Below, piece by piece: positions 20,359-28,903 of a stretch of DNA of 64,000 nt. Under the pieces are notes generated by a model that made no database searches, was not told where the DNA came from, and was given only the letters and a program-made list of their open reading frames with translations. Both the position numbers and the translations under genes were made by a program. Source of the stretch: Puia dinghuensis (GTDB lineage: Bacteria; Bacteroidota; Bacteroidia; Chitinophagales; Chitinophagaceae). The stretch's first letter is position 1. The number at the start of each line of letters is the position of its first letter. The DNA lies in the NCBI RefSeq assembly GCF_014642875.1, contig NZ_BMJC01000005.1, positions 372,001 to 436,000 on the forward strand, in the 5' to 3' direction.

Positions 20359-21624
20359 ATGAAAGACTTCCTGGCCCTCCTGTTGGCTTACATCATAACA
20401 TCAGGCCTCTACGCCCAACCCGGCTCGGGCTACCAGAAAGAATACCACTTCCTTCATTCTACTAACCTCGTAGGAGACAAGAACTTTTACCTGCTCACCG
20501 TCATAGACCAAACACCTGCTGTTCAAAACCTCCTGGCAGGTGATGCGACCCTGAAATCCATTTTTCTTCGCCGCCTCGATCTGCTAAAAGCACACGTCGC
20601 TGACACCTGCACCTGGGCCGCATCTCTCGTCACCGACTTCCGCTTCACAACGACCGACTCCGGCGATGTCGCGAGCGCCCTGCATACACTCTATCAAAAT
20701 AACAAGGCCGCTTTTGATCAGCTCATCGACCACCACCTTCGCCCCTCCGGCTATTACCAGCGCTTCGTGCCCCTTTCCAATGAAGACCTGCTCCTGCACG
20801 CCTGGGGACAGACCGTAACGGGTATCAATTACATCATCGACCAGTTCGGCCTGGGGAAAAAATTACGCTATCCCCGCATCGACTCGGCAAGCTACGACGT
20901 CAACGGTCGCTATTATCGCACCGCATTAAAGGATATGTTCGCTTATCTCAGCGAAGCCACCGTCAGCATGTCCGTCTTCTATCATCCCTCCCTGGCCATC
21001 GCCCTGCAGTTGATGGACCTCAACGACCGGGATGAGCCGGCCCGCTTCGAACCCATGGAGAAAGGAGAGAACCAGGCCGCCTGCCGCGAGATCCCACACA
21101 CCGACTGGTCCAGATACAAATACGCTACCATCGTCATCCCCGGCCAGGGACCGGAATTGACCACCACCCCGATAAGTCCTATCAACAAAATGCATTGCTC
21201 CATCGCAGCCATGCGTTACAAAGAAGGCTGGGCTCCCTTCATCATCGTCAGCGGCGGCTACTGCTATCCCTTCCGCGGACCTTATTGTGAAGCCATAGAA
21301 ATGAAAAAATTCCTCATCGAACGTTTTGGCATTCCCGCCCAGGCGATCATCATCGATCCCCATGCCCGCCATACCACCACCAACATCCGCAATGCCGATC
21401 GCCTCATCATTCGTTATGGCATCCCGATCACAAAACCCTCTGTCTTCATTACAACCCGGTCGCAGTTGACCATGGCCGCCTCGGATGGCTTCGACCGGCG
21501 CAATCTCCACGAACTCGGTTATCTGCCCTACCGGGATAAACAGCAACTGTCCATCCACGATATTTCTTTCTATCCCGTAATGGAATCCCTGCATATGGAC
21601 CCCTATGATCCCCTTGACCCGTAG
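20359..21624 (+). CDS. Secreted YdcF/SanA-like (DUF218) protein
   Basis: This 421-residue protein has a signal peptide (about 1-19). An unassigned helical region covers about 25-230. A C-terminal DUF218 domain covers about 250-400, recognisable by ATIVIPGQG, PFIIVSGGYCYPF, EAIEMKKFLIERFGIP and the DPHARHTTTNIRNA segment. DUF218 proteins include ElyC, SanA and YdcF, linked to envelope and peptidoglycan homeostasis and SAM binding; the biochemical reaction is largely unknown. The N-terminal extension is not part of those proteins. It is divergent from the sigma operon across a 150-base AT-rich intergenic region that must hold both promoters, where I see no perfect promoter match. The GH18 gene follows 68 bases downstream. 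Confidence 0.8.
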   Translation: MKDFLALLLAYIITSGLYAQPGSGYQKEYHFLHSTNLVGDKNFYLLTVIDQTPAVQNLLAGDATLKSIFLRRLDLLKAHVADTCTWAASLVTDFRFTTTDSGDVASALHTLYQNNKAAFDQLIDHHLRPSGYYQRFVPLSNEDLLLHAWGQTVTGINYIIDQFGLGKKLRYPRIDSASYDVNGRYYRTALKDMFAYLSEATVSMSVFYHPSLAIALQLMDLNDRDEPARFEPMEKGENQAACREIPHTDWSRYKYATIVIPGQGPELTTTPISPINKMHCSIAAMRYKEGWAPFIIVSGGYCYPFRGPYCEAIEMKKFLIERFGIPAQAIIIDPHARHTTTNIRNADRLIIRYGIPITKPSVFITTRSQLTMAASDGFDRRNLHELGYLPYRDKQQLSIHDISFYPVMESLHMDPYDPLDP

Positions 21625-21692
21625 GTGTCTCTCCCCAACGCCGCGCCCCCGGATCCACAAATTGCTTACCTTCCACAACTAAAACCTTCTAT

Positions 21693-22631
21693 ATGAAAAA
21701 GCAGACCTTTTCCATTGCACTTATCCTGTCTTTACTGTCCATTACCTGTACCAAGTATGACAACAAGAGCACCACGTCACAGGCCTTGAGCACCACGCCG
21801 GTCAAAACAACCGCAAGTCTCCTGGCAACCGCTCTGACCACTCCTTTCACCACCGCCTATGTGGAAGTCAACTCCAACAGCTTCCACAATCCGGGTTGCT
21901 TCACCTATGGCAGCCCGGCCAAACAGGTCTTTGGCTTTGCCGTCATCTTCGCCGCCAACATCAACGCCGATGCCAACGGGAATGCCGTGTTGTATTTCAA
22001 CCCCCAGGTGCAAAGCACCCTCAATTCGGGCAATATCGCCTACCTGAAGTCCCTCGGTATCAAAGTGCTCCTGACCGTACTCGGCAATCATGAGAATGCG
22101 GGCTGGGGCTGCTTCACCACCTATGCCCAGGCCGACAGTTTCGCCGTTCAATGCGCAAAAGCCGTTACCCAATATGGACTCGACGGCATCGACATCGATG
22201 ACGAATACTCCACTTGCACGACAAACACCAGCTCTCTTGTCATTGCCTTATCCGCCCTTCGCGCCGAACTGGGCACCAGCAAGTACATCACCAAGGCGCT
22301 TTTCAACGACACCCAGTATTTCAGCGCCACCTATAATGGCAAAAAAGCCGGCGATATTCTCGACTATGGTTGGGAAATGAGCTATGGCAACACCAACTAC
22401 TCCGGCCGGCTGCAGCCCTATGTCAGCGCCGGTATGGCAAAAAGCAAATTGGGCATTGGGATAGATATTGGCGGAACGGATGAGGCCACTGCCGCCAAAT
22501 TCGTAAAGAACAACGGCTATGCCGCCGTCATGGTCTACAATGTCAGCACTACTTCGCAGACCAATCTTAGCAAAGTGACCAATACCCTCTTTGGCAAGGC
22601 TACCAACGTGACCGCCAATTGCCTGCAATAG
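21693..22631 (+). CDS. GH18 endo-beta-N-acetylglucosaminidase, Endo-H-like lipoprotein
   Basis: This 312-residue lipoprotein has signal SLLSITCTK with Cys19 as the lipid anchor. The GH18 catalytic motif DxxDxDxE appears as LDGIDIDDE (163-171), Glu171 being the proton donor. The form with a following Tyr (DDEYS) is characteristic of the Endo H/Endo F1 subfamily, which cuts the chitobiose core of N-glycans. Its small size and the cluster of family landmarks (GFAVIFAANIN, KVLLTVLGNHENAGWGCF, GKKAGDILDYGWEM) agree. It is not next to a SusC/SusD pair. A terminator-like hairpin follows. Confidence 0.88.
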   Translation: MKKQTFSIALILSLLSITCTKYDNKSTTSQALSTTPVKTTASLLATALTTPFTTAYVEVNSNSFHNPGCFTYGSPAKQVFGFAVIFAANINADANGNAVLYFNPQVQSTLNSGNIAYLKSLGIKVLLTVLGNHENAGWGCFTTYAQADSFAVQCAKAVTQYGLDGIDIDDEYSTCTTNTSSLVIALSALRAELGTSKYITKALFNDTQYFSATYNGKKAGDILDYGWEMSYGNTNYSGRLQPYVSAGMAKSKLGIGIDIGGTDEATAAKFVKNNGYAAVMVYNVSTTSQTNLSKVTNTLFGKATNVTANCLQ

Positions 22632-22645
22632 TAGTATCGTCATCT

Positions 22646-22683
22646 ACCAAATCTCCGGTAGAGAAAAATACCGGGGATTTGGT
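22646..22683 (+). terminator. Probable intrinsic terminator after the GH18 gene
   Basis: ACCAAATCTCCGGTA (22646-22660) pairs with TACCGGGGATTTGGT (22669-22683). This gives a 15-bp stem with one G-T wobble and an 8-base GAGAAAAA loop, followed by a short ATTT. It lies 14 bases past the GH18 stop codon. The T tract is weak, so efficiency is uncertain. Confidence 0.65.
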
Positions 22684-22739
22684 ATTTCATGCAGTCCATC
22701 TGCGGGATATATTTACCTATCCGCCGATTGGATTACTTT

Positions 22740-23576
22740 ATGAAATTAATACCCCTACCACCAGCCCTGCCGGTATGCCTCTTACTGGCCCTGCATCTTT
22801 CCGTACGTGTCGACGCTCAACATACCGATCGCGTCCAGGTCACCCCCCAGCATTGGCGATTCAATTCAGGTATAGACGTCGGAGCATGGTGGGGAGGCAC
22901 CGGAGTAACGCCCCTATCGGCTGTAGGCAACCCCATGTTGCATTCTAAACTGTCGGTCCAGGCGGCCTATTCGGGTGACTTCTACCTGGAATGGCTGCAC
23001 AAAAAGGATAAACCCGGGCAGGTGGGTCCCAACATAGGCATCAAGACCAAACTCGTATGGGATTATTTCACCACCAACAACAATGCAGCATCGACGGACA
23101 GCTATGAGTCCCTCACGCTCAATTATGTCAACGTCCCTTTGTTATTCGAATATTGTATATCCTTCAAGAACAAGGTTACACGGCCCGCGTATTATGCCCC
23201 TACTTCCAACACCAGCACCTATGTATACGATCACGGGTACTACTATCATATCATCAGTAACACGACCACTACGCCTGGCGGATGGACCCCGGGCGGGATA
23301 CCTTATACGAATGCGATCTTCGTCTATGTCGGACCCCAACTCTGCTATATGGCCAAAGGCTTCCACAATTCCGGGGGCACGGAAACCGTGATCACCGACC
23401 CCGCTCTGGAAAAGGCTTATGCAGGTTTCATCGGCGGCTTTTGTTTCTATCTGGCCAACCTGAACCTCGACATCTCTTACCAGCGAAGCCTAACCGACAT
23501 CTACAGCGGAAGTAACGTGGCCGTCAGCGGATTTCTTTTCCGCGTGGGATTTAACGTGACGCGGAGGAAATTCTAA
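22740..23576 (+). CDS. Outer-membrane beta-barrel protein (PorT-like)
   Basis: This 278-residue protein starts at the ATG at 22740, which gives a clean signal peptide ending VDAQ (about residue 24). A frame extension to 22689 runs into the terminator region and is rejected. The mature part alternates aromatic and polar residues in strand-like segments with Gly/Asn turns (FNSGIDVGAWWGG, FYLEWLHKKD, VGPNIGIKTKLVWDYF, AGFIGGFCFYLANLNLDISY) and ends in a strand finishing with Phe. This is the pattern of small Bacteroidota outer-membrane barrels of the PorT/OmpW-like type. The function is unknown. It is convergent with the sedolisin gene. Confidence 0.72.
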   Translation: MKLIPLPPALPVCLLLALHLSVRVDAQHTDRVQVTPQHWRFNSGIDVGAWWGGTGVTPLSAVGNPMLHSKLSVQAAYSGDFYLEWLHKKDKPGQVGPNIGIKTKLVWDYFTTNNNAASTDSYESLTLNYVNVPLLFEYCISFKNKVTRPAYYAPTSNTSTYVYDHGYYYHIISNTTTTPGGWTPGGIPYTNAIFVYVGPQLCYMAKGFHNSGGTETVITDPALEKAYAGFIGGFCFYLANLNLDISYQRSLTDIYSGSNVAVSGFLFRVGFNVTRRKF

Positions 23577-23602
23577 GGCCCCTTTCACCCCACGCCATTG
23601 CC

Positions 23603-25273
23603 TCATTTCAATCCATTCATCAACGCTGTACCGATCGGCGACCCCCATCCCGTCACCGCGTCATATCCCGGTCCGGCCGAATAGCCACCTATCGACGCCG
23701 TATCATTATTTCCAGAAGTGATATCCCGGCAGGCGGATTCGCCCAGCGGCTGTCCATTTGCTCCCGCCTGGTACAAGAGCGGACTCAGATAGCCAACGGG
23801 CTTGCCAAGGACGGCGTTAAGCCGCGCTATCAGCGAAGCCCATAAAGGCGCCGCAGCACTGGTGCCACCTGTCGCCCCACCCTGTCCATCTACTACCGTC
23901 CAATAACCCGTGTTGGCGCTGGCATCCGCAGACACATCTGGTACCACCCGGCCTACGATCGATCCAGGGTTCACCGAGTCGATATTCACCGTCTGCCAGG
24001 AAGGCCGGGCGAAATACGTACTCACTCCGCCGCCGGTGCTACCGCCATTATCTTTTCGCAAACCGTCGCCATCTTTCCAGGCAGTCTCCGTGGTAGACCC
24101 TGAACCTGACCGCTTTAATGTCGTACCACCCACTGCCAGCACATAAGGGCTGGAGGACGGGAAATCCACATGCGCATGTCCGTCACCTACTTCATCATCC
24201 GACCCGTCATCCCCGGCCGCAACACATATCGTCACTCCCATCAGCGCTGCCGCCTTCAGCGAATCGTTGACGGCATCGAGCGCCGCAGGCGACCAGGCGC
24301 CCGTCGCATCTTCCGCATAACCCCAACTGATAGAAAGTACATTCAGTGGGTTCTGTTGATCGTGCACCGCCGTGTCGATAGCAGTGACCCAGCCGCCCTC
24401 ATCGAAAGTGGAAAAATAAACCACGATCGTGGCCTTCGGGCAGACACCCGCCACCACTTCCACATCCAGCATAACCTCGCCTTCCGCACCATCGCGCTGG
24501 TTGGTAGGCGTGTTGTTGACAGATATCGGTTTGACCGTAGGCACATCAACTTTAGCATTCTGACAGAAGGTAGCCAGGTCATCCGGAAAAAAGCCACCTC
24601 CGAACTCCAATAGCCCCACCGTCTGCCCCTGGCCATCGCCGGGCGGAAAGGAGTATGCCGTCGCCAGTTCGGCCGGGTAAAACCAGCTCCGGCTCGCCGC
24701 TGCCCGCTGCGCCTGTTCCAACGAACTGACACGCCTTCGCAACGGCCGCCTTTTCACCAGCTTCCGGTTATCCAGGCCAAACACCGCTACGATGATGCCC
24801 GCCAGCTCAGCCGGCACATGCAGGTCTCCCTTTCTGCCCCGGTAATTTCCCTTTGGATGGGAATAGTGAAACAGCCGCACCTGGAAGATCGATTCTACCA
24901 CCGCCGCTCTCCCGCCGGCGCGGATGGTACAGGTCATCGCATCTTCTTTCAATATCTTCAATCCGAGTCCCGTGAGCACCGTACTCACTTTCTCCATATC
25001 CGCAGGATCAGCGCCATACTGCGCCTCCAGTTCAGCGCGGGTAAGCGGTGCTGCCTGCTTCGCCCCGGAAGCCGTTGCCCCTGCAGCACCCGGCTCGGGT
25101 AAGGGTTTCTTCCTCCTCAACTTAATAGTTAACTCCAACCATTCATCGGGATCCGCAACCCCCAAAACCTGCGCCCCGGGCCGCATCTCCCGGCGGCTTC
25201 CTGGTAAAAGAACATGTGATCCGGTGTTGCCGGCAGAAGAACCAGCCGGCTGTTGATGTGATTGTGATTTCAT
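23603..25273 (-). CDS. S53-family serine-carboxyl peptidase (sedolisin/kumamolisin)
   Basis: This 556-residue acid peptidase has a pro-kumamolisin activation domain (about 40-180) and the S53 catalytic domain (about 195-556). The catalytic Glu and Asp are in GEVMLDVEV (Glu266, Asp270). The oxyanion Asp is in VAAGDDGSDD (Asp355) and the nucleophile in GGTSAAAP (Ser472). The C-terminal calcium site (CRDITSG and GPGYDAVTGWGSP) is intact. All catalytic residues are therefore present. Unusually, no signal peptide is visible: the N-terminus is polar (MKSQSHQQPAGSS). The enzyme may be cytoplasmic, exported by an unrecognised route, or mis-started, but no upstream start adds a hydrophobic stretch. 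Confidence 0.93.
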   Translation of the reverse strand: MKSQSHQQPAGSSAGNTGSHVLLPGSRREMRPGAQVLGVADPDEWLELTIKLRRKKPLPEPGAAGATASGAKQAAPLTRAELEAQYGADPADMEKVSTVLTGLGLKILKEDAMTCTIRAGGRAAVVESIFQVRLFHYSHPKGNYRGRKGDLHVPAELAGIIVAVFGLDNRKLVKRRPLRRRVSSLEQAQRAAASRSWFYPAELATAYSFPPGDGQGQTVGLLEFGGGFFPDDLATFCQNAKVDVPTVKPISVNNTPTNQRDGAEGEVMLDVEVVAGVCPKATIVVYFSTFDEGGWVTAIDTAVHDQQNPLNVLSISWGYAEDATGAWSPAALDAVNDSLKAAALMGVTICVAAGDDGSDDEVGDGHAHVDFPSSSPYVLAVGGTTLKRSGSGSTTETAWKDGDGLRKDNGGSTGGGVSTYFARPSWQTVNIDSVNPGSIVGRVVPDVSADASANTGYWTVVDGQGGATGGTSAAAPLWASLIARLNAVLGKPVGYLSPLLYQAGANGQPLGESACRDITSGNNDTASIGGYSAGPGYDAVTGWGSPIGTALMNGLK

Positions 25274-25343
25274 ACGATGTGTTTTAATAAAGTTCCTTCA
25301 TTTACCCGTTCACATCCATTAAATAAAAGTTACCTCACTCACT

Positions 25344-26444
25344 TTATTTATTCACATACCCATTCTCCCCTGCGCCAAGCTCCCTTTCCAATTCCTCTAT
25401 CGACGGCAAGTCTCCTCTCAGATTCTCTGGAATGGAATCCGAGATCCGATACTCTGCAACCCCTAGCGGATTCAAAATATCCTTTAAGGCATACTCCACG
25501 ATCACCTTATTCGGCGTTTTACACAACAAGATGCCAATACTTTGCTGATCCTGTTCATGCTTCAACTGCGCATTGACAACATTTAAATAGAAATTCAACT
25601 GCCCCGCATGGCCCGGCTCAAAGGCGGTTGCTTTCAATTCCACGACAACATAGCAACGCAAACGCGTGTGGTAAAATAGTAGGTCCAGATAAAAATGTTC
25701 CCCACCCACTTCAAGCGGAAACTGCCTCCCCAAAAAAGCAAACCCCTGTCCTAATTCCAAAAGAAAATGCTGAATATGTCCGGCCAAGGCTAGCTCCAAA
25801 TCCCTTTCTTTCGCCTTGTCGCCAATGGACAAAAAGTCAAAACTATAAGGATTCTTCAGCGTCTCCCTGGCCAGGTCCGCCTGCGGCGCAGCCAAGGCCT
25901 TATCAAAATTGTTGATGATCTTGCCGCTGCGCTCATAAAACTTACTTTCTATCTGCATCACCAACACAGCCCGCGACCAGTTATTTTCAATAGTCTTTTG
26001 CACGTAAAACAGAGCTTCATGAAGATTCTTGCATTTTGAAATGATTATCACATTATGTCCCCACGGAATTCGTGCAACAACTTGTTGCACTTTTCCCAAT
26101 CCATCCTTTTGTTGCCTCATCCCAAATAATCCAACAGCTTGTTGGACAATTTCCTCATTCCGGTAGAATTGATACCACTTCTTGATATAGAATAAGTTAG
26201 CTCTCGAAAACCCTTTCATCCCCGGAAACGCCGCCGTCAAATCTTTCGCTACCTGCCCGATCAACCCATCCCCCCATTTTGCTCTATCCTGCTTCTCGCA
26301 AATCTCCCGGCCCAATTCCCAATATAACTCCAACAATTGCCGGTTAACCGTAACGGCCGCCTTTATCTGCGCCGTCTGAATCCTCCCCTTTAATTCAACG
26401 ATCCAATCTTTATACTGCTTGTTCGGTAAAAATGTCTGTCCCAT
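25344..26444 (-). CDS. YhcG-like DUF1016 PD-(D/E)XK nuclease-domain protein
   Basis: This 366-residue protein has an N-terminal DUF1016 helical domain (about 10-120; VNRQLLELYWELGREI, GFSRANLFYIKKWYQFY). A C-terminal PD-(D/E)XK nuclease fold (about 220-340) carries candidate metal ligands Asp254 in YLDLLFYH and Glu269/Lys271 in VVVELK, followed by GQLNFYLNVVN. The family occurs sporadically, often on mobile or defence-related DNA, and its role is not settled. Here it stands alone between a peptidase and an acylase, with no methylase, integrase or toxin partner. Its flanks and coding sequence are visibly more AT-rich than the neighbours, which suggests acquisition. Confidence 0.88.
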   Translation of the reverse strand: MGQTFLPNKQYKDWIVELKGRIQTAQIKAAVTVNRQLLELYWELGREICEKQDRAKWGDGLIGQVAKDLTAAFPGMKGFSRANLFYIKKWYQFYRNEEIVQQAVGLFGMRQQKDGLGKVQQVVARIPWGHNVIIISKCKNLHEALFYVQKTIENNWSRAVLVMQIESKFYERSGKIINNFDKALAAPQADLARETLKNPYSFDFLSIGDKAKERDLELALAGHIQHFLLELGQGFAFLGRQFPLEVGGEHFYLDLLFYHTRLRCYVVVELKATAFEPGHAGQLNFYLNVVNAQLKHEQDQQSIGILLCKTPNKVIVEYALKDILNPLGVAEYRISDSIPENLRGDLPSIEELERELGAGENGYVNK

Positions 26445-26468
26445 AGGTAAGATATTTAGGACAGCAAT

Positions 26469-26487
26469 ATACTAATAAAATTAGTAT
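26469..26487. promoter_or_regulatory. Palindrome upstream of the DUF1016 gene, possible operator
   Basis: TACTAAT-AAA-ATTAGTA (26470-26486) is a perfect 7-bp inverted repeat, extendable by one A-T pair. It lies 26 bases upstream of the DUF1016 start, in the only AT-rich gap of this region (26445-26526). No T run follows on the strand that would end the penicillin acylase transcript, so an operator fits better than a terminator. No cognate regulator is identifiable. Confidence 0.35.
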
Positions 26488-26526
26488 TAAACCCAAAATA
26501 ATTGGCAAAATAATTTTCGAAAAAAA

Positions 26527-28878
26527 CTATTCCTCCCCCGGATGATACTTCTTCTCAACATGCTGCATCACATCCTCTGGATAGAACAGCACGTCTTTAA
26601 ACCGCCCGCTCAGATACATCGCCGCCTGATCGGTGAAATGCGCCGACGCCGGATCACTGCCCTCCCCACCGGTGACAATGGTCCTGGCCTTTAACTTCTT
26701 TCCAAACTCCACCGCGGCAATAAAACTATTCCCCGAGACGCCATAACGTTTCCTCGTATTCGGCATCACCCGGCTCACAAAAGAAGGCAGCTCGCCAAAC
26801 GCCGAAGAAACAAGCCCCACTGCAAGGCTCGGTTTCCTGTCATCATAAGTCTCGACGATCTTCCCCGTCAGCCGCTGATAACGACAAATTTCTCCCCATT
26901 CTACCTTCCAGCTGCCATAACGCTGCCGCAGATCGCTGATAGCAGCCCTCAACTCCGTCAACTTTTGCTCCGGTGTACTGCTCGCCATTTCCATCCTGAT
27001 ATTGTCCACCTGGTGCGATGCTTCCTCCGGACTCTTTGGCAGGGGCGCATACTGGACCATCCGGGTACCCCATTCCACTGCAAGAGTGGTTGCAACCGAC
27101 CGAATGGCCGACCGGCGATCCCATTTTTGCAGGATGGCGATGGGTTCCTGCAAAACCTTACGCACACTGTCGGCAGCAGAAGCATACGCGTCGAACAAGG
27201 GTGGGAGCATCACGTCAAATGCCGTCAGATAATGATCATACCCTTTGGCGGTGAGGCTGTCCAACGTAAAATCATTGGCGCCGCTGAGCAACTGCATTGC
27301 ATTCAACGCCCGGAAATTCTCGCCATCGGGCGCCATATAAGCAGGATACTTCTTCCGCTCGGGGCTGCTGTTGCCGGAGACGGAATAGGGTGTGGAATTA
27401 CAGTTCTCTATCCACCCGGTGGCGGGATTATAAACATGCACCAGCTCATCCAGCTCATGAACGCCTTTCCATTCCGTTGCGGCAATGCTGCCATCTACCG
27501 GTTGAGTCCAGTCGTAGGAGCTGTCCCGCCGAGGCATAAAATTCCCATGCCAGTAGGCGATATTACCCCCATCGTCTGCATAGACAGTGTTGTTTGTCGT
27601 ATTGGCCCGGATGTTCATGGCCGTCCTATACTGCTCCAACGTATTGGCCTTGGTGATCAGCCAGGCTTCCTCCAATGCATCGAGACTCCGGTTATATTCC
27701 CGCAGACTAAGCCACCTGCCGTCACGGCCGGCCATCACCGGACCGTGATGGGTATAATAACCCGTCAGCTGCAAGACCTGCAGCTCATCGTTCTTTTTAT
27801 AATAGATCGTAAAAGGCTTTGCCGTCACCGGTCTGGTCTGTCCTTCATATTCGTAGACCCAGCCTGTACCATCCTGCTTTACTTTTTCCGCATAGACATC
27901 GGCCACATCCGCAAAACTGGAGGTATGCATCCAGCCGCAATGAGCATTGAAGCCCTGATAGACAAAGAACTGCCCCCAGGTCACCGCTCCATAGGCATTC
28001 AATCCTTCTTCACTCGCTACCTGGCATTCCATCCGGAAATAAAAAGGAACATGGGGATTGATATAGAGTTCGGTCGCTTCCGAAGCAGTCCGGAAACCAG
28101 CGAGGGCAAATCCGTTGGAACCTTGTTCGTCTTCATCCTTCGGCCAGTCCTGCGGTCCGCCTCCGCCATCATCATTCACCCCATCCCCGCCCTTCGAAGG
28201 AGGCGCGATGCCTCTATCCATCAAAACCATCTGTTCTACCGCCGATACCTCATGCGCCCTGCGCGGATGACCCATTCCTAAAGCGGGTGATTGGCTATAA
28301 AAATTGCGGATCTCATCCAGTCTCACTCCACCCGTACTGGTAGCAGATACGCTCCCATCGGTAAACATCAGGGCATACCAGGGCTCGAAGCGCTTTAGCA
28401 ACAATGGCTTCACCTCCGGATGTTTATACAGATAGTAATTGACGCCATCAGCAAAGGCATCCAATAATCGATGCATCCAGGCCGGGCTCTTTTCATAATC
28501 TGCCATCGCCTGCACACTGTCATAGATAAGCCGCATCATAACGTCTGTATAGAGGTAGTTCTCCCCGTAGGCCTCTGCCTGCCGGCCCAGCATCTCCAGG
28601 TAGTTCTTCTCTACCCGGCTGAAATCTTCCTGGCATTCGGCATAGAGCAGGCCGAAAACGGCATCGGCATCCGTCTTGCCATAGATATGCGGTATGCCCC
28701 AATTGTCGCGAACGATCGTCACCTGCTGCGCTTCCTTTTCACAACGCTGCCGCTCCTCTGCGGAGAGTCCTTGTGCAGAAACGATCATCGGTAAAACAAG
28801 TCCGGAAAATAAGGTGAATAATAAACAACGGCGGTAACCCATCCTTCGTCCGCCTTCTCTCATTGACAGTTTATCCAT
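26527..28878 (-). CDS. Penicillin-acylase-family Ntn hydrolase, secreted
   Basis: This is a precursor of about 783 residues for a self-cleaving N-terminal nucleophile amidase (penicillin G acylase, acyl-homoserine-lactone acylase or aculeacin acylase type). The alpha chain shows TIVRDNWGIPHIYGKTDADAVFGLLYA. The autocleavage site is QGSNGFAL, so Ser254 would begin the beta chain. The linker before it is unusually rich in Gly/Asp/Pro (about 224-252). A signal peptide follows the third methionine, so the true start may be 28842 (MGYRRCLLF, 771 residues) rather than 28878. It is probably periplasmic. The substrate is unknown; side-chain amides and AHL signals are both seen in the family. Confidence 0.9.
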   Translation of the reverse strand: MDKLSMREGGRRMGYRRCLLFTLFSGLVLPMIVSAQGLSAEERQRCEKEAQQVTIVRDNWGIPHIYGKTDADAVFGLLYAECQEDFSRVEKNYLEMLGRQAEAYGENYLYTDVMMRLIYDSVQAMADYEKSPAWMHRLLDAFADGVNYYLYKHPEVKPLLLKRFEPWYALMFTDGSVSATSTGGVRLDEIRNFYSQSPALGMGHPRRAHEVSAVEQMVLMDRGIAPPSKGGDGVNDDGGGGPQDWPKDEDEQGSNGFALAGFRTASEATELYINPHVPFYFRMECQVASEEGLNAYGAVTWGQFFVYQGFNAHCGWMHTSSFADVADVYAEKVKQDGTGWVYEYEGQTRPVTAKPFTIYYKKNDELQVLQLTGYYTHHGPVMAGRDGRWLSLREYNRSLDALEEAWLITKANTLEQYRTAMNIRANTTNNTVYADDGGNIAYWHGNFMPRRDSSYDWTQPVDGSIAATEWKGVHELDELVHVYNPATGWIENCNSTPYSVSGNSSPERKKYPAYMAPDGENFRALNAMQLLSGANDFTLDSLTAKGYDHYLTAFDVMLPPLFDAYASAADSVRKVLQEPIAILQKWDRRSAIRSVATTLAVEWGTRMVQYAPLPKSPEEASHQVDNIRMEMASSTPEQKLTELRAAISDLRQRYGSWKVEWGEICRYQRLTGKIVETYDDRKPSLAVGLVSSAFGELPSFVSRVMPNTRKRYGVSGNSFIAAVEFGKKLKARTIVTGGEGSDPASAHFTDQAAMYLSGRFKDVLFYPEDVMQHVEKKYHPGEE

Positions 28879-28892
28879 CCCCTAATTTAACG

Positions 28893-28900
28893 TAATTTTG
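28893..28900 (+). promoter_or_regulatory. TAnnTTTG-type -7 element at fdhD
   Basis: TAATTTTG matches the Bacteroidota housekeeping -7 consensus TAnnTTTG exactly. It lies 3 bases before the fdhD ATG, so transcription would start at or near the A of the start codon (leaderless or nearly so). No -33 TTTG is found at standard spacing; the nearest TTG (28863-28865) is too far. Confidence 0.35.
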
Positions 28901-28903
28901 GAT

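Noticed and set aside
25344-28878. Phage-defence island around the DUF1016 nuclease
   Set aside because: The neighbours are a peptidase and an acylase; no methylase, helicase, integrase or second defence gene is seen.
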